Positions 26,235-36,695 of a DNA stretch of 64,000 bases are shown piece after piece. Within the stretch, counting starts at the first letter, position 1, and each line of letters starts with the position of its first letter. The notes under the pieces are model-generated. The model was not told where the DNA came from, ran no database searches, and saw nothing but the letters and a program-made list of their open reading frames with translations. Made by a program: the position numbers and the translations under genes. The DNA comes from Nocardioides astragali (lineage in GTDB: Bacteria; Actinomycetota; Actinomycetes; Propionibacteriales; Nocardioidaceae). The stretch covers positions 124,001-188,000 of the forward strand of contig NZ_JAFMZM010000002.1 in the NCBI RefSeq assembly GCF_024436375.1, read 5' to 3'.

Positions 26235-27163
26235 AGCGGTACTGCCTGCCTTTCGGTTTCGGCCACCTCAGTAGGGGGGTGGCTGTTGTCGTTGCTCGTC
26301 CAGTCCAGGAACAGTTCTTCGAGCGAGCCGGCCCGGGGGGTCAGTTCGTGCAGGACGATGCCTGCGGCGCAGGCTCGGTCTCCGATGTCGGTGGTCCTGA
26401 GGCCGCGGACGACGAGCTCGCCCTCGGGCCCGTTGTGGACGGTGGCGCCGGCCGCTTGGAGCAGCTCGGTCAGCCGCCTGCCCTGGGGGGTGCGCACTGA
26501 CGTGCCGGCCTTCTGCAGGGTGGCGAGTGCGCCGGTAGCGACGAGCCGTCCTTTGCTGATCACGACCACCTCGTCGGCCAGGTGCTCGACCTCTGCGAGC
26601 AGGTGGCTGGACACGAAGACCGTGCCGCCTGCGGCGGCACGTGCCCGCAGCAGGTCGCGGAGCCAGCGGATGCCCTGGGGGTCGAGGCCGTTGCCGGGTT
26701 CGTCGAGAACCAGCACAGGCGGGTCGCCGAGCAGGGCGGCCGCGATGCCAAGTCGTTGGCGCATCCCGAGGGAGTAGCCGCCGACGTGGCGGTCCGCGGC
26801 GTGGGACAGTTGCACTGTCTCGAGCAGCTCCTCGATGCGGGTACGGGGAATTCCGGAGCCGTCGGCGAGGACTTGCAGGTGGTTGCGACCGCTGCGTCCG
26901 GGGTGGAACGCGTTGGGCTCGAGCACCACCCCGACGGTTCGTGCGGGGTCCGTCAGGTCGCGGTAGCGGGTGCCCGCGATGGTGGCATGACCGGCGTCGG
27001 CAGAGGCCAGGTCCAGCAGGATCTTCATCGTGGTGGACTTACCGGCGCCGTTGGGTCCGAGGAAGCCGGTGACGCGCCCTGGGGCGACGGGGAAGCTGAG
27101 GTCGTCGACGACCACCTCATGGCCATAGCGTTTCGTCACGTGTTCGATCTCAAGCGGAAGCAT
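26231..27163 (-). CDS. ABC-2 type exporter ATP-binding protein
   Basis: This 310-residue ATPase of the DrrA/CcmA group has Walker [10 protein letters not shown], the signature YSLGMRQRLGIAAALLG, Walker B VLVLDEPGNGLDPQG and a C-terminal domain (TVHNGPEGELVVRGL) of about 80 residues. It drives the 25488-26234 permease, to which it is coupled by an ATGA overlap. The hydrolase gene ends 25 nt upstream. Confidence 0.93.
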   Translation of the reverse strand: MLPLEIEHVTKRYGHEVVVDDLSFPVAPGRVTGFLGPNGAGKSTTMKILLDLASADAGHATIAGTRYRDLTDPARTVGVVLEPNAFHPGRSGRNHLQVLADGSGIPRTRIEELLETVQLSHAADRHVGGYSLGMRQRLGIAAALLGDPPVLVLDEPGNGLDPQGIRWLRDLLRARAAAGGTVFVSSHLLAEVEHLADEVVVISKGRLVATGALATLQKAGTSVRTPQGRRLTELLQAAGATVHNGPEGELVVRGLRTTDIGDRACAAGIVLHELTPRAGSLEELFLDWTSNDNSHPPTEVAETERQAVPL

Positions 27164-27188
27164 GGTGTGTTCCCTTTCTGTGTGGAGA

Positions 27189-28802
27189 TCAGCGGATCGG
27201 TGCGGTGTCGGCCAGGACAGCTGCCATCAGGTCGTGGAACTCGGTGGGCTGTTGCCACAAGGGGCGGTGCCCGGAGGTGTCGAAATAGGTCAGGTCCTTC
27301 GAAGGCGCGCGGAGCTGCTTGAACCACTCCTCGGCCAGCACCTGCCGGCCCGGCGCCTCGTGGCGCCCTTGGGCCAGGTACACCGGTACCTCCAAGCGGG
27401 TGGCCTGGGTGCGGAAGTCGATGTCCTGCAGCTGCGGGTACAGCGCCTCGAACACGTCAAGCGTCGCACCCAAGATGTGCACCTGCTCGAGCAGCGTGTA
27501 CTCCTCGACCAGGAGGTTCTCGCTCATCTCTCCCGAGCCTTCGCTGTTGGCGCTGTGGTCGTAGGGGTGGACCTCCATCAGGTGAGACAGGGCCGCCTCG
27601 TAGTGCAGGACGTCGGTGTACGGCGGAGGGCCGTTCGCCTCCAGCGTGTCGACGAGGTCGGTGTCGCCCTCCTCGCGTGCCCACGCGAGCGTGTCCTCGT
27701 AGATGATCTTGTCGGTGGCGGCCTGGCTCACCATCTGGCCGACGCCGACGTAGGCGCGGTACAGCTCAGGGTGCTGCTGCACCGCCAGAACTCCGAGGGT
27801 GGTTCCCCAGGACTGGCCGACGATGTAGATCTTCTCCTTGTCGAACCGGTCGCGCAGGTAGTTGGTGACCGCGACGGCGTCGGCCACGGCCCCGTCCAGG
27901 GTCATCGTGTCGGTGGGGTCGAGCTGGGCGTAGGACTTCCCGGTGCCCCGCTGGTCGAACGTGACGACCACGAAGTCGTCCTCGAGTGCTTGGCTGTGGC
28001 GCCGCATCGCGCCGAGCTCGCTGCCGCCGGGTCCGCCGGCCAAGAACAGCAGCACGGGGTTCTGGGTGCTGCGTCCGCGGATCATCAACGCGAGGTCTCG
28101 ACCGCCGACATCGACCAGAGTCAGTTCTGCGATGCTGCCGGCGATCGTATGGCCGTTGGCGTCGACGATCGGGTCAGTGGTCGCCGGTCGAGCGATGAAA
28201 GCAGCCAGAGCCACGAGCACCAGCCCGGTGCCCACAGCGACACTGCGACGCAGCCACAGGCCCAGCGCCCTCAGGAAGCCCCGCGAACGGCGACCGGTCG
28301 ACAGCTGACGCCGCGAAAGGGCCGCACCCAAGGCGGCTCCCAGCACCATCGGCAACAAGGCAAGCAGGGCGTGGACGCCGCGGCCGACTGCGAACGCCAT
28401 GATGCCGTAGGTGCTGGTCAGGTGGATGCCGTCCACCGTCGGTCCCGAGACGCCCAGCCGGGCCAGCTCGAAAGCTATGGCAAAAGTGAGTGGAGCCACC
28501 ACCATGGCCCATCGGGTCCGGAGGAGGAGACCGGCGACGCATCCCGCCAGGAGCCCGAGACCCATCGCTGAGAGCCCCTCGAACGCGGAAAGCGGACCGC
28601 GCGGAGTCCACCAGCCGGCGAACAACCCGTAGCCAACCGTGACGAGTAGGGCTAGGCCCCAGGCCGGGCGATTGTCCGGCATCTTCCAACGCAAGAGCGG
28701 GGGAACTCTGCTCCCTTCTCCATCAAGCACGCGCGCAGCAACGGCATCCCGCGACGACTGTTCCAGTTGCGGTGACACCGGAGGAATGGTGTGCGTGCTC
28801 AT
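27189..28802 (-). CDS. Membrane-anchored alpha/beta hydrolase (prolyl aminopeptidase-like)
   Basis: This 537-residue protein has an N-terminal membrane region of about 200 residues (ALLVTVGYGLFAGWW, LGLLAGCVAGLLL and further hydrophobic stretches) followed by an extracytoplasmic alpha/beta hydrolase. The oxyanion segment is LFLAGGPGGSE, Ser331 in VGQSWGTTLG is the expected nucleophile, and FDTSGHRPLW supplies the catalytic His. This arrangement resembles peptidase family S33 and hydrolases encoded with ABC exporters. The ATG at 28802 has AGGAG 8 nt upstream and was preferred to 28841. It probably shares a transcript with the exporter genes. Confidence 0.82.
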   Translation of the reverse strand: MSTHTIPPVSPQLEQSSRDAVAARVLDGEGSRVPPLLRWKMPDNRPAWGLALLVTVGYGLFAGWWTPRGPLSAFEGLSAMGLGLLAGCVAGLLLRTRWAMVVAPLTFAIAFELARLGVSGPTVDGIHLTSTYGIMAFAVGRGVHALLALLPMVLGAALGAALSRRQLSTGRRSRGFLRALGLWLRRSVAVGTGLVLVALAAFIARPATTDPIVDANGHTIAGSIAELTLVDVGGRDLALMIRGRSTQNPVLLFLAGGPGGSELGAMRRHSQALEDDFVVVTFDQRGTGKSYAQLDPTDTMTLDGAVADAVAVTNYLRDRFDKEKIYIVGQSWGTTLGVLAVQQHPELYRAYVGVGQMVSQAATDKIIYEDTLAWAREEGDTDLVDTLEANGPPPYTDVLHYEAALSHLMEVHPYDHSANSEGSGEMSENLLVEEYTLLEQVHILGATLDVFEALYPQLQDIDFRTQATRLEVPVYLAQGRHEAPGRQVLAEEWFKQLRAPSKDLTYFDTSGHRPLWQQPTEFHDLMAAVLADTAPIR

Positions 28803-29205
28803 TGCGGACGCTCCTGACACAGGCTTGGGCCGGGCAGTCACCCGGCCGTACCGTTCCTGACTTTCGTGCCGACAGGCACGCCGAGGGAACTTCAGCCTTC
28901 AGCTCCATCTCACCGGCTGACTCACTCCGGCGGCAGAGCCGATCGGCCCGCTAGACGAGTCCGTATGGCCCAAGCAGCGGTTACGGGCGCGCGTACGGGT
29001 CGGGTCACACGGCGAGCTGCTGTTAGCCGGACGACTCCACCCATTGCGGTCGTCAGCGGTGGGGGCGCACACTCCTGGCCCTTTGTACAAGCGTGGCGGG
29101 GCTGCCCGCACTCCTTTGCTCACAGCCAACAGACGCAGGATTGCTCGCCAGCCAGAAGTAGAGCGACACCAGGCCGAGTGTCGCATCCTGGCATCGAGGC
29201 GGCAA
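28803..29205. other. Non-coding interval between two leftward operons
   Basis: About 400 nt with no ORF that has both a plausible start and actinobacterial codon use. Base composition is less GC-skewed by codon position than in the flanking genes. It should contain the promoter of the hydrolase-exporter operon and the end of the next one; no clear palindrome or DevR-type box was seen. Confidence 0.5.
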
Positions 29206-30804
29206 TCAGCTCCGGCCGAGGTCGCGGCGCCGGTAGCCCCAGAGTCCAAGCATCACCAAGACAGTGACGATCCCTAGCTCAGTCAGCGCCGGCAGCGCCT
29301 CGAGCGGCTCGACCGGAACCTCTGACAAGTGCCAGAACGGCGAGACACCGTCCACCAAGTCAGGCAGCCGTAGGGTCTCGCCCAGCATGACCTGGAAGAA
29401 CACGAAGGCGACGGCGATCCACGCGAACGCGGACCGGCGCGGCCACAGCCCGACGATCGCCACGGCGAGAGCGGCCACCACCAGGACGCCAGGCACGTAG
29501 CTGAGCTGGCCACCGACCTGCTCGGCGACCCGGTCCCACTCGCCCATGCCGAGTCCGTAGCCGGCGGCGAGGCCCAGGCCCATGAGCAAGGACAACAGCA
29601 GCGTGCCGAGACCAGTGACCACGACCGCTGCTCGTACCCACGAGGTCCGTGTGACCCTCGTGGCCAGGATCGCCTCCGTGCGACCGGACTCCTCCTCGCC
29701 GTGCAACCTGAGCACGGACGTCACGGCGAAGGCGGTCAGGATCACGGCCATGAACACGAAGATGTAGCGGAGGAAGGCGTCGATGAGGGCTTGTTCGGCG
29801 TCAGCCGAGACGCCGATGGCCCGGGCGATGTCGGGGTTCGAGGCGACCAGGTCGGGGATCGTGGGGATCACCGCTCCGTAGAGGAGCCCGAGGGCGGTCA
29901 GGCCGATCGCCCAGCCGATGAGCAGTCCGCGCTGCATGCGCAGGGTCAGCCCGATGGGCGTGCCCAGGAAGCGCGACGCCCGAGGCTGCCCCGGACGGCT
30001 CTGCAGCAGTCCGCCGCCGAAGTCGCGGTGGACGGTGAGCCAGGCGGCCAGCGCCAGCAGTGCCGCGGTGACCGTCACCAGCAGCAGTGCAGGCCACCAC
30101 TGCTCCTCCCCGAAGGCATCCATCCTCTGTGCCCATCCGAAGGGCGAGGCCCACACGAGCGCAGAGTCCTGCATCGCTCCCACGCCCCGGACGACGTAGC
30201 CGATGGCGATCATGGCGCCGGCAAGGCCCAGCGCTCCACGTGCAGACACTGACAGCTGTGCCGCGACGAGGCTGATCGCGACATAGCAGAGGCCCAGGAG
30301 CGTGAGCCCGACCCCGTACGTCACGCTCCCGGCGCCATCCAGCCCGGTTGCCAGCATCGAGGTGGTCGTGATCGCTCCGATGAGCACGGCGGCACCGACT
30401 CCGTAGAGCAGGCCGGCCAGCGTGGCCGCGTGACGGCCCACCACGGCGGAGCGGACCAGCTCCGCCCGGCCGGACTCCTCCTCAGCCCGGGTGTGCCGGA
30501 CCACGAGGAACATCACCATGAGGCAGATGCCCAGCTGGGCGACCTGCGAGATCTCGTTGGCGACGATGCCCCCGATGGTGTCGATCGCGGCTTGGCGACC
30601 GGACATCAGGTAGCTGACGGGGCTGGTGCCCACCGCACTGGCGTAGCCGGCGATCTTCTCCGGCGAGTCGTAGATCGGCGGGACCGCCAGCGCGCTGGCC
30701 GTGATCATCCCGCCGAGGCCGACGACCCAGAGTGGCAGGCGAAACCGGTCACGGCGCAGGACGAGGCGGAGCAGGTGACGAGTGCCGGTGAGCGGTGAGC
30801 TCAT
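29206..30804 (-). CDS. Large ABC-2 exporter permease (polyketide-antibiotic-transporter type) A
   Basis: This 532-residue protein contains two tandem ABC-2 permease units of about six helices. Each unit has the conserved cytosolic motif after helix 2 ([18 protein letters not shown]; then [19 protein letters not shown]). The domain join lies near [17 protein letters not shown]. It overlaps the ATPase gene by 4 nt (30801-30804). The architecture is the same as in the permease at 32531-34156, and the two are paralogues. Family members are often annotated as antibiotic or lipid exporters; the substrate is unknown. Confidence 0.88.
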   Translation of the reverse strand: MSSPLTGTRHLLRLVLRRDRFRLPLWVVGLGGMITASALAVPPIYDSPEKIAGYASAVGTSPVSYLMSGRQAAIDTIGGIVANEISQVAQLGICLMVMFLVVRHTRAEEESGRAELVRSAVVGRHAATLAGLLYGVGAAVLIGAITTTSMLATGLDGAGSVTYGVGLTLLGLCYVAISLVAAQLSVSARGALGLAGAMIAIGYVVRGVGAMQDSALVWASPFGWAQRMDAFGEEQWWPALLLVTVTAALLALAAWLTVHRDFGGGLLQSRPGQPRASRFLGTPIGLTLRMQRGLLIGWAIGLTALGLLYGAVIPTIPDLVASNPDIARAIGVSADAEQALIDAFLRYIFVFMAVILTAFAVTSVLRLHGEEESGRTEAILATRVTRTSWVRAAVVVTGLGTLLLSLLMGLGLAAGYGLGMGEWDRVAEQVGGQLSYVPGVLVVAALAVAIVGLWPRRSAFAWIAVAFVFFQVMLGETLRLPDLVDGVSPFWHLSEVPVEPLEALPALTELGIVTVLVMLGLWGYRRRDLGRS

Positions 30805-31691
30805 GTGGTCACGTCCTCGCCGTACTGACGCAGGAAGAGCTCCTCGAGCGTCGGCGGGTGGGCTGCCAGCGAACGCACACCGAACGCCGCGAGCGCCCGG
30901 ACCGCCGCGTCCAGGTGGTCGGAGTCGACGTCGAAGGTGACGCGCCCGTCGAGGAACTGGGGGTTGTGCACCCCGTCGACCTCACCGATGCCAGTGGCGG
31001 GCGTCGCCGTGTCGGCGATGACGGTCGTACGCGTCAGGTGCCGCAGCTCGGCGAGCGTGCCGCTCTGGACCACCCGGCCGGCCCGGATGATGCTGATGCG
31101 ATCGGCCAGCGCCTCGGCCTCGGCCAGGATGTGGGAGCTGAGCAGGACGGTGGCACCCGCGGACTTCAGCTCGAGCACGGCCCTCTGGAACTCCGCCTCC
31201 ATGAGCGGGTCGAGGCCGGAGGTGGGCTCGTCGAGGAGATAGAGGTCGGCCCGCGCCGACAGGGCGGCGACGAGGGCCACCTTCTGCCGGTTGCCCTTCG
31301 AGTAGGTCCGCGCCTTCTTGCGCGGATCGAGCTCGAAACGGTCGAGCATCTCGGCGCGTCGCCCCTCGTCCAGGCCGCCGCGCATCCGGCCGAGCACGTC
31401 GATGACCTCACCGCCGGTGAGGTTCGGCCACAGAGCGACGTCACCGGGGACGTAAGCGACGCGTCGATGCAGCTCAGCCGCGTCGCGCCACGGGTCGCCG
31501 CCAAGCATGGTCGCGCTGCCGGAGTCGGCCTTGAGGAGACCCAGCAGCACCCGGATGGCGGTGGACTTGCCGGCACCGTTGGGGCCGAGGAAGCCATGGA
31601 CCTCACCGGGCTCGACCGTGAGGTACAGCCCGTCCAGCGCCCGCACCTCGCCGAAGGTCTTGACGATGTCGCGAAGCTCGATTGCCCTCAC
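30801..31691 (-). CDS. ABC exporter ATP-binding protein A
   Basis: This 296-residue ATPase has Walker [10 protein letters not shown], the signature [15 protein letters not shown] and Walker [16 protein letters not shown], with a C-terminal domain of about 80 residues. It is closely similar to the ATPase at 34153-35088. The GTG at 31691 begins the conserved domain ([19 protein letters not shown]); a GTG at 31709 with GAGG nearby is an alternative. A long open frame upstream to 32081 is a doxX shadow. It forms a unit with permease A. Confidence 0.92.
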   Translation of the reverse strand: MRAIELRDIVKTFGEVRALDGLYLTVEPGEVHGFLGPNGAGKSTAIRVLLGLLKADSGSATMLGGDPWRDAAELHRRVAYVPGDVALWPNLTGGEVIDVLGRMRGGLDEGRRAEMLDRFELDPRKKARTYSKGNRQKVALVAALSARADLYLLDEPTSGLDPLMEAEFQRAVLELKSAGATVLLSSHILAEAEALADRISIIRAGRVVQSGTLAELRHLTRTTVIADTATPATGIGEVDGVHNPQFLDGRVTFDVDSDHLDAAVRALAAFGVRSLAAHPPTLEELFLRQYGEDVTT

Positions 31692-31778
31692 CCGGGCATC
31701 GTGGCACACGTCCTCACGTGCCTCGACCACGACGAAGGGGCCGCCCCGCAACCGGTGTGGTTGCTGAGCGGCCCCTGT

Positions 31779-31804
31779 CCGTCCGGGCCACCGTTCCCGG
31801 ACGG
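31779..31804 (-). terminator. Hairpin terminator downstream of doxX copy 1
   Basis: CCGTCCGGG and CCCGGACGG form a perfect 9-bp stem around an 8-nt loop, 9 nt beyond the doxX stop codon. There is no strong T-tract, as is common in actinobacteria. It separates the doxX transcript from the ABC ATPase gene. Confidence 0.7.
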
Positions 31805-31813
31805 GGCGTGGAG

Positions 31814-32416
31814 TCACTTCAGGACGGGGTACTTCTTGACCACGTCCACCTTGCTCCACTGGCGGCCGAACCCCCACGTGGCGCCTGCGGCACCGAGGGC
31901 CAGGACCGCCATCACCACCACTCCGACGAGGTGGTCGTCGACAACGGGGTTGTTCTCGAGCGGTAGCACGGCGGCGTACATGAAGGCGTACATCAGGGCG
32001 CCGGCCGCGGCGCCGATGCGCATGCCCACTCCGAGCAGGAGGGTGACGCCGATGCCGAGCAGGCCGAGCATGAAGACCCACTCGATGAGCACGGAGTCGG
32101 CCATGCCGTTGAAGAAGCCCTTGAAGGGGTTGTCGGCTGGCACTCCGAACATCAGGAAGCCCTCAGTGGGGCTGCCGCCGTTGATCCACGCGGCGTCTCC
32201 GAACCGGTCCAGGTTGCCCTCCTGGTCGTAGCCGGTGTGGAAGCCGAGCGCGAACGTCTTGTCGAGGAAGGCCCACAGGAAGGTGATGCCGAAGGCGATC
32301 CGCAGGGTGGCCAGGGCCCGGTCGAACCAGGGGCCGCGGTCGTGGTGGTCGATCCCCGCGGCGCCCGACGCGTCGGTCGCGTCGGTCCCGCGGCGGTTGT
32401 GCTGGATGGCGGTCAT
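31814..32416 (-). CDS. DoxX-family membrane protein, copy 1
   Basis: This 200-residue protein has a basic, His-rich N-terminus and about four to five membrane segments of the DoxX type ([75 protein letters not shown]). It is nearly identical over its core to the protein at 38187-38789. The ATG at 32416 was chosen because it is 7 nt from GGAGGAGG; 32422 would leave almost no spacer, and the same choice makes both copies exactly 200 residues. DoxX proteins are linked to membrane redox or oxidative-stress complexes. A DevR-like box pair lies upstream at 32489-32524. Confidence 0.9.
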   Translation of the reverse strand: MTAIQHNRRGTDATDASGAAGIDHHDRGPWFDRALATLRIAFGITFLWAFLDKTFALGFHTGYDQEGNLDRFGDAAWINGGSPTEGFLMFGVPADNPFKGFFNGMADSVLIEWVFMLGLLGIGVTLLLGVGMRIGAAAGALMYAFMYAAVLPLENNPVVDDHLVGVVVMAVLALGAAGATWGFGRQWSKVDVVKKYPVLK

Positions 32417-32488
32417 CGTCATCCCTCCTCCGGGTGGTGGTGGTTTCTTGCTACCTCCACTCTCGCTGGTGCATAGCGCTGCCCGGCA

Positions 32489-32524
32489 GGGACCGCGGTC
32501 CCCAGTGCATGGGACGAAGGTCCC
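32489..32524 (-). promoter_or_regulatory. DevR/DosR-like box pair upstream of doxX copy 1
   Basis: GGGACCGCGGTCCC (32489-32502, a perfect palindrome) and GGGACGAAGGTCCC (32511-32524) start 22 nt apart. This is the strongest pair in the window. The nearer box is 73 nt upstream of the doxX start. The core resembles the DosR consensus GGGACT-N2-AGTCCC. Confidence 0.8.
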
Positions 32525-32530
32525 GACCTT

Positions 32531-34156
32531 TCAGGCAGGCAGGGCGAGATCTCTGCGGCGCATGGCCAGGGTTGCGACACCGGCGAGCGCGGCGCAGACC
32601 GCCACCAGGGCAACCACCGGACCCGGGCTGATGGAGACGGCGGGTGCGTTGGGCACGTGCGAGAACGGTGAGAGGTCCATCAGCCACGACGGCAGGCCGA
32701 GCGACGGGCCGAACATCGGACCCACGAAGATGGCGAACACCACCAGCACCCAGGACAGCCCCACCGACCACCTCGGCAACAGCATGACGAGCGCGAGGAC
32801 CGCGGCGCCGAGGACCGCGATAGCAGGGAGCTGGACGAGCGCAGCGCCGACGAGGTCACGGAGCAGCGAAGGAGTGTCTCCCAGGACCATTCCACCGGCG
32901 ATGACCATGGCCACCGCGAAGAGCAGGACCAGCAACGCGGCGCCGACGAGGGCGTTGACGGCGTACGCCGAGAGCCAACGAAGACGGGAGACAGCGGTTC
33001 CGAGCACAGGCTCCAGCGTCCCTTGAGCCTCATCATGGTGCAGCCGAAGCAGGAGGGTCACGACATAGGCGGCCACAGCCAGACCGGCCACCTGCATCAT
33101 CGACGCCCAGTAGGCCCCGAGCAGGTCCGCATCACCGCCGAAGGCGGCATACCACTCAGTCGCCGCTCCCTCGAGGCCGCCGATCTGTTCGCTGAGCGCA
33201 CCGAAGACCAGGCCGAAGCCGACCAGCCCGATTGCCCAGCCGAGCAGCGCGCCGCGCTGCAGCCGCCAGACGAGACCGGAAGGGCTCAGCAGGCTCGGCC
33301 GCGCACGGGCGGCACCTCTGCGCTCGGGCCACATGCCCCTGCCGACGTCGCGCCTGCCGGCGAGGAGGACCGCCCCCGAGGTCAACAGTCCGAGCGCGAG
33401 CGCGGAGAGACCCGCAGGCCACCACAGGTTGTCGGCAAACGGCCGCATCTGCTGGCTCCACCCGATCGGCGAGAGCCAGGCCGGCCATGCGCTGGTCACC
33501 CGAAGGGCAGCGGAGTCGACAGTGCCGAGCATGTTGCCCGTGGCCGCGAGCAGGAACGAGGCGCCGAGAGCTGCAGCGGCGAGACCCGTGGCCCCGCGAG
33601 TGGTCGACGCCAGCTGCGAGGTCACAGCCGCGACGCCGGTGAACGCCACCCCCACCAGCGCGATCGAGATGCCGGCTACCAGCGATCCCGTGACCGGCTG
33701 TCCCGCGACGATCATGCCGAGCCCGAGCAGTCCGGCCAGGACGAGGTTCGCCGCGAGCGCGACGATGACAGCCGCGCCTATCGAGGCGTAGCGACCGACG
33801 ACGCCGGCGCCCAACATCTCCTCACGACCGAGCTCCTCGGACTGGCGGGTGTGGCGAACGACGGCGAAGACACTCATGAGGGCGGCGAGCACCGCTAGCG
33901 TGAGTCCGTCTCGATGCATCGTGTAGCCCCCGACCGTCGGGCCTGTCACGAGGCCCAGCACCCGCATCCCCGGGTTCTCGACGACGATCTGGGTGTCCGG
34001 CGCCAGAAGCTCGGGATGCTTGGTGTAGCTGTCCTCGAACATGGCGGTGGTGGCAGCCAGGAAGGCAGCCATGCCGAGGGTCCAGGCGGGCAGGGTGATC
34101 CGGTCGCGCCGCAGGGCCAGGCGGACCAGCCGCATCGTCCCGGTGAAGCCGCTCAT
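32531..34156 (-). CDS. Large ABC-2 exporter permease B
   Basis: This 541-residue protein has two ABC-2 units, each with the family motif ([38 protein letters not shown]). It has the same architecture as permease A at 29206-30804. The ATG at 34156 has GAGGG just upstream and overlaps the ATPase stop codon by 4 nt. A frame extending to 34498 is a shadow of the ATPase gene. It ends only 7 nt before the DevR-type box pair of doxX copy 1. Confidence 0.88.
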   Translation of the reverse strand: MSGFTGTMRLVRLALRRDRITLPAWTLGMAAFLAATTAMFEDSYTKHPELLAPDTQIVVENPGMRVLGLVTGPTVGGYTMHRDGLTLAVLAALMSVFAVVRHTRQSEELGREEMLGAGVVGRYASIGAAVIVALAANLVLAGLLGLGMIVAGQPVTGSLVAGISIALVGVAFTGVAAVTSQLASTTRGATGLAAAALGASFLLAATGNMLGTVDSAALRVTSAWPAWLSPIGWSQQMRPFADNLWWPAGLSALALGLLTSGAVLLAGRRDVGRGMWPERRGAARARPSLLSPSGLVWRLQRGALLGWAIGLVGFGLVFGALSEQIGGLEGAATEWYAAFGGDADLLGAYWASMMQVAGLAVAAYVVTLLLRLHHDEAQGTLEPVLGTAVSRLRWLSAYAVNALVGAALLVLLFAVAMVIAGGMVLGDTPSLLRDLVGAALVQLPAIAVLGAAVLALVMLLPRWSVGLSWVLVVFAIFVGPMFGPSLGLPSWLMDLSPFSHVPNAPAVSISPGPVVALVAVCAALAGVATLAMRRRDLALPA

Positions 34157-35088
34157 CGCGCCCTCACCACCTCGGCAACGGCACCCGCCCCACGCCCGGC
34201 GATGTCCTCGTCGTAGTGGCGCAGGAACAGCTCCTCCAGTGTGGGCGGCGAGGTGACCATGGACCGCACCTCGAGGTCGACCAGGTGCCCGAGCACGCGG
34301 TTCAGCTCGCCAGGGTCGACGCTGAACTCCGCGTGGCCGCCGTGCACACGGGCGTCGTGCACCCCGGGCCAGCGTGTCACCGGCTCCAGCGGCCTCGTGG
34401 TGTCGACCACCACCGACGTCCGGGTGAGATGGCGCAGGTCGTCGAACGTGCCGCTCTCGGCCGCCCGACCCGCCCGGATGATGGTGACGCGGTCGCACAA
34501 CGCCTCGACCTCGGACAAGATGTGGCTGGAGAGCAGGATGCTGCGGCCGTCGGCGCGGAGTTCTTGGACGACGTCTTGGAACACCGCTTCCATCAGCGGG
34601 TCGAGACCGGAGGTCGGCTCGTCCAGCAGGTAGAGCTCCACCTCGGAGGAGAACGCCGCCACCAGGGCGACCTTCTGCCGGTTGCCCTTGGAGTAGGCGC
34701 GGATCTTCTTGGTCGGGTCGAGCTGGAAGCGCTCGACCAGCTCCTCCCGGCGGGACGCGTCGAGGGTTCCCCGCAGCTCGCCCAGCAGGTCGATCACCTC
34801 ACCACCCGTGAGGTTGGGCCACAGGTTCACCTCACCAGGCACGTAGGCCAGTCGACGGTGCAACGCCACCGCGTCGCGCCACGGGTCACCGCCTAGCAGT
34901 TCGACGTGACCGCCGTCGGCGCGCAGCATCCCGAGCAGGACGCGGATGGTGGTTGTCTTCCCGGCGCCGTTCGGCCCCAGGAAGCCGTGCACCTCGCCCG
35001 CCTCGACCCGCAGGTCCAAGTGGTCGAGGGCCCGCGTCCGGGACCCGAAGTCCTTCACCAGTCCCGAGACCGCGATCGCAGTGGTCAC
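34153..35088 (-). CDS. ABC exporter ATP-binding protein B
   Basis: This 311-residue ATPase has Walker [10 protein letters not shown], signature [15 protein letters not shown] and Walker [16 protein letters not shown]. It shares long blocks with ATPase A, for example [21 protein letters not shown] and [11 protein letters not shown]. The GTG at 35088 ([15 protein letters not shown]) follows AAGGAAG at a good distance and was preferred to the ATG at 35136. With permease B it forms a second copy of the exporter unit. Confidence 0.92.
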   Translation of the reverse strand: MTTAIAVSGLVKDFGSRTRALDHLDLRVEAGEVHGFLGPNGAGKTTTIRVLLGMLRADGGHVELLGGDPWRDAVALHRRLAYVPGEVNLWPNLTGGEVIDLLGELRGTLDASRREELVERFQLDPTKKIRAYSKGNRQKVALVAAFSSEVELYLLDEPTSGLDPLMEAVFQDVVQELRADGRSILLSSHILSEVEALCDRVTIIRAGRAAESGTFDDLRHLTRTSVVVDTTRPLEPVTRWPGVHDARVHGGHAEFSVDPGELNRVLGHLVDLEVRSMVTSPPTLEELFLRHYDEDIAGRGAGAVAEVVRAR

Positions 35089-35217
35089 GGTGACCACTTC
35101 CTTTCCAGTCGGATTCTGGAGCCTGTTCGTCTCCACCTTCAGGACACGGCAACCGCACCTGATCCAACAGGGCCAAATGCCACCGAGATGACCGGTCTCT
35201 TGGCTCGCAGCTGGACG

Positions 35218-36120
35218 TCAGCGAGTCGGCGCCGGGACGGGGACGACAGCGACCGTGGTGCGCGCCTTCTCGACGACGGCCGTGGCGACGGTGGGGGTCA
35301 GCAGACGGGAGAGCGAGTCTGTCGGGTGGCGGCCGACCACGATGAGGTGCCAGCGTTCGGAGTCGGCGGCGAGGCACTGGTAGGGGAAGCCTCGGGCGAG
35401 CTGCGTCGTGACGTGGACGTCCGGGTACTTCTCGGTGAACCCGGCGAGGGACTCGCCCACGAGGAGGCGCTCCTCGTCGAGGCCCTCCTCGGTGCGGCCG
35501 ATGAGGTGTGGCCCGTCGACTGCGGCCAGGACGTCGCGGAACGAGTGCAGCACCGTGAGACGGAGCTCGCGCTCCGATGCGGCCCGGAAGGCGAAGTCCA
35601 GGACCGGGTGCCCTTCCGGGGTGCCGTCGACGCCGACGAGCACGCCCCGGCGCACCTTTCCTGCGAGCTCCGGGCGGCAGACCACGACCGGGCAGTGGGC
35701 GTGCCGGCTCACGGAGGCGCTCACGGACCCGAGGAGCCTGCTGCGCAGCGCGCCTCGACCGCGTGAGCCCAGGACGACGAGCTGTGCGCTTTCGGACAGC
35801 CGGGTCAGCACGTCACGAGCATCCCCAGGAGCCGCATGGGCGACGACCTCGAGCTCCGGGCGCTGCAGCCTGACGGAGGCGGCGGCGGACTCGGCAACGG
35901 CCGTGACGCGTCCGACGAGCTCGTCAGTCGGGACCACGAGGGTCCCGCCGGCGCCGGCCCAGGACAGTGAGCCGACCCGGTCGAGCCCTGCAGCCGTCAC
36001 GACTGCGAGCGGTCGCCGTTCCAGTGAAGCTTGCGCTGCGGCCCAGTGGAGGGCGCGGGCGGAGTCGGCGGAGCCGTCGACGCCGCAGACGATGCTGCCG
36101 GGTTGCACGTGGATGTTCAT
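35218..36120 (-). CDS. Tandem universal stress protein 1
   Basis: This 300-residue protein consists of two UspA domains. The first has [15 protein letters not shown] and the ATP-binding motif [33 protein letters not shown]. The second has [18 protein letters not shown] and a diverged [17 protein letters not shown] loop. Tandem USPs are among the most strongly DosR-induced genes in M. tuberculosis. The ATG at 36120 begins the domain; the longer frame to 36618 is a shadow of the PPOX gene. A DevR-like pair is present at 36156-36191. Confidence 0.93.
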   Translation of the reverse strand: MNIHVQPGSIVCGVDGSADSARALHWAAAQASLERRPLAVVTAAGLDRVGSLSWAGAGGTLVVPTDELVGRVTAVAESAAASVRLQRPELEVVAHAAPGDARDVLTRLSESAQLVVLGSRGRGALRSRLLGSVSASVSRHAHCPVVVCRPELAGKVRRGVLVGVDGTPEGHPVLDFAFRAASERELRLTVLHSFRDVLAAVDGPHLIGRTEEGLDEERLLVGESLAGFTEKYPDVHVTTQLARGFPYQCLAADSERWHLIVVGRHPTDSLSRLLTPTVATAVVEKARTTVAVVPVPAPTR

Positions 36121-36155
36121 GCCTCCATGCTCACCGTGCGGTGACCGGGTGGGTA

Positions 36156-36191
36156 CGGCCGAACTGACCGCGCGAGAGGGACCTTGGTCCC
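36156..36191 (-). promoter_or_regulatory. DevR/DosR-like box pair upstream of USP 1
   Basis: The distal box GGGACCTTGGTCCC (36178-36191) is nearly a perfect palindrome. The proximal, degenerate box CGGCCGAACTGACC (36156-36169) starts exactly 22 nt nearer the gene. The proximal box is 36 nt from the USP start. Confidence 0.75.
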
Positions 36192-36209
36192 GCGTCCCGA
36201 CACGCCCTG

Positions 36210-36653
36210 CTAGGACTCGTCGATGATCAGATGGCGCCACGGGCGCGACAGGTCGAACCCGCGTCCGCTGATCTCGGTCACGTCGATCTCCACCACGTTC
36301 CACTTCGGTGTCGCCACCCAGGGGCGGAGGGGGACGTTCTCGGCGCGGTGCGCCTCGTCCTCCTCCAGCCGGCGAGCGCGCCCACGCAGGATGACGCTCG
36401 TAGCGTGCTCGCCCTCGAGCTCGTCGACCTCGAAGGCGACATCGGCGTTCATCACGACCCCGAGCAGCTTCGATCCCTCGGCGCTGCGGAAGAGCAACGA
36501 CCGACGCCCGGTGACCGGGTCGTGGTCGACGGCGTAGTTGATCGGGACGATGTGCACCTCGTCGGCCAGGTGGTAGGCCAACCGCCCCAGCTCGTGGCGG
36601 CGCAGGAAGTCCCAGCACTGATGGGTGCTCAGTCGGGTGATCGGCTCGTCCAT
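36210..36653 (-). CDS. Pyridoxamine 5'-phosphate oxidase-fold protein
   Basis: This 147-residue protein has the split-barrel flavin-binding fold. The signature includes [23 protein letters not shown] and [11 protein letters not shown], and the C-terminal [16 protein letters not shown] strand. Relatives bind FMN, F420 or haem, and several belong to the mycobacterial DosR regulon. It lies 42 nt downstream of the membrane protein gene at 36696 in the same orientation and probably shares its promoter. The cofactor is not evident. Confidence 0.88.
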   Translation of the reverse strand: MDEPITRLSTHQCWDFLRRHELGRLAYHLADEVHIVPINYAVDHDPVTGRRSLLFRSAEGSKLLGVVMNADVAFEVDELEGEHATSVILRGRARRLEEDEAHRAENVPLRPWVATPKWNVVEIDVTEISGRGFDLSRPWRHLIIDES

Positions 36654-36695
36654 GGACCGACGGTACGGCCTCCGAGGCAGGTCACGGCAGGGTCT

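Noticed and set aside
28899..29249. A 116-codon minus-strand frame in the 28803-29205 gap
   Set aside because: It is Arg/Ser-rich without domain features, has no ribosome binding site and runs into the exporter permease gene in another frame.
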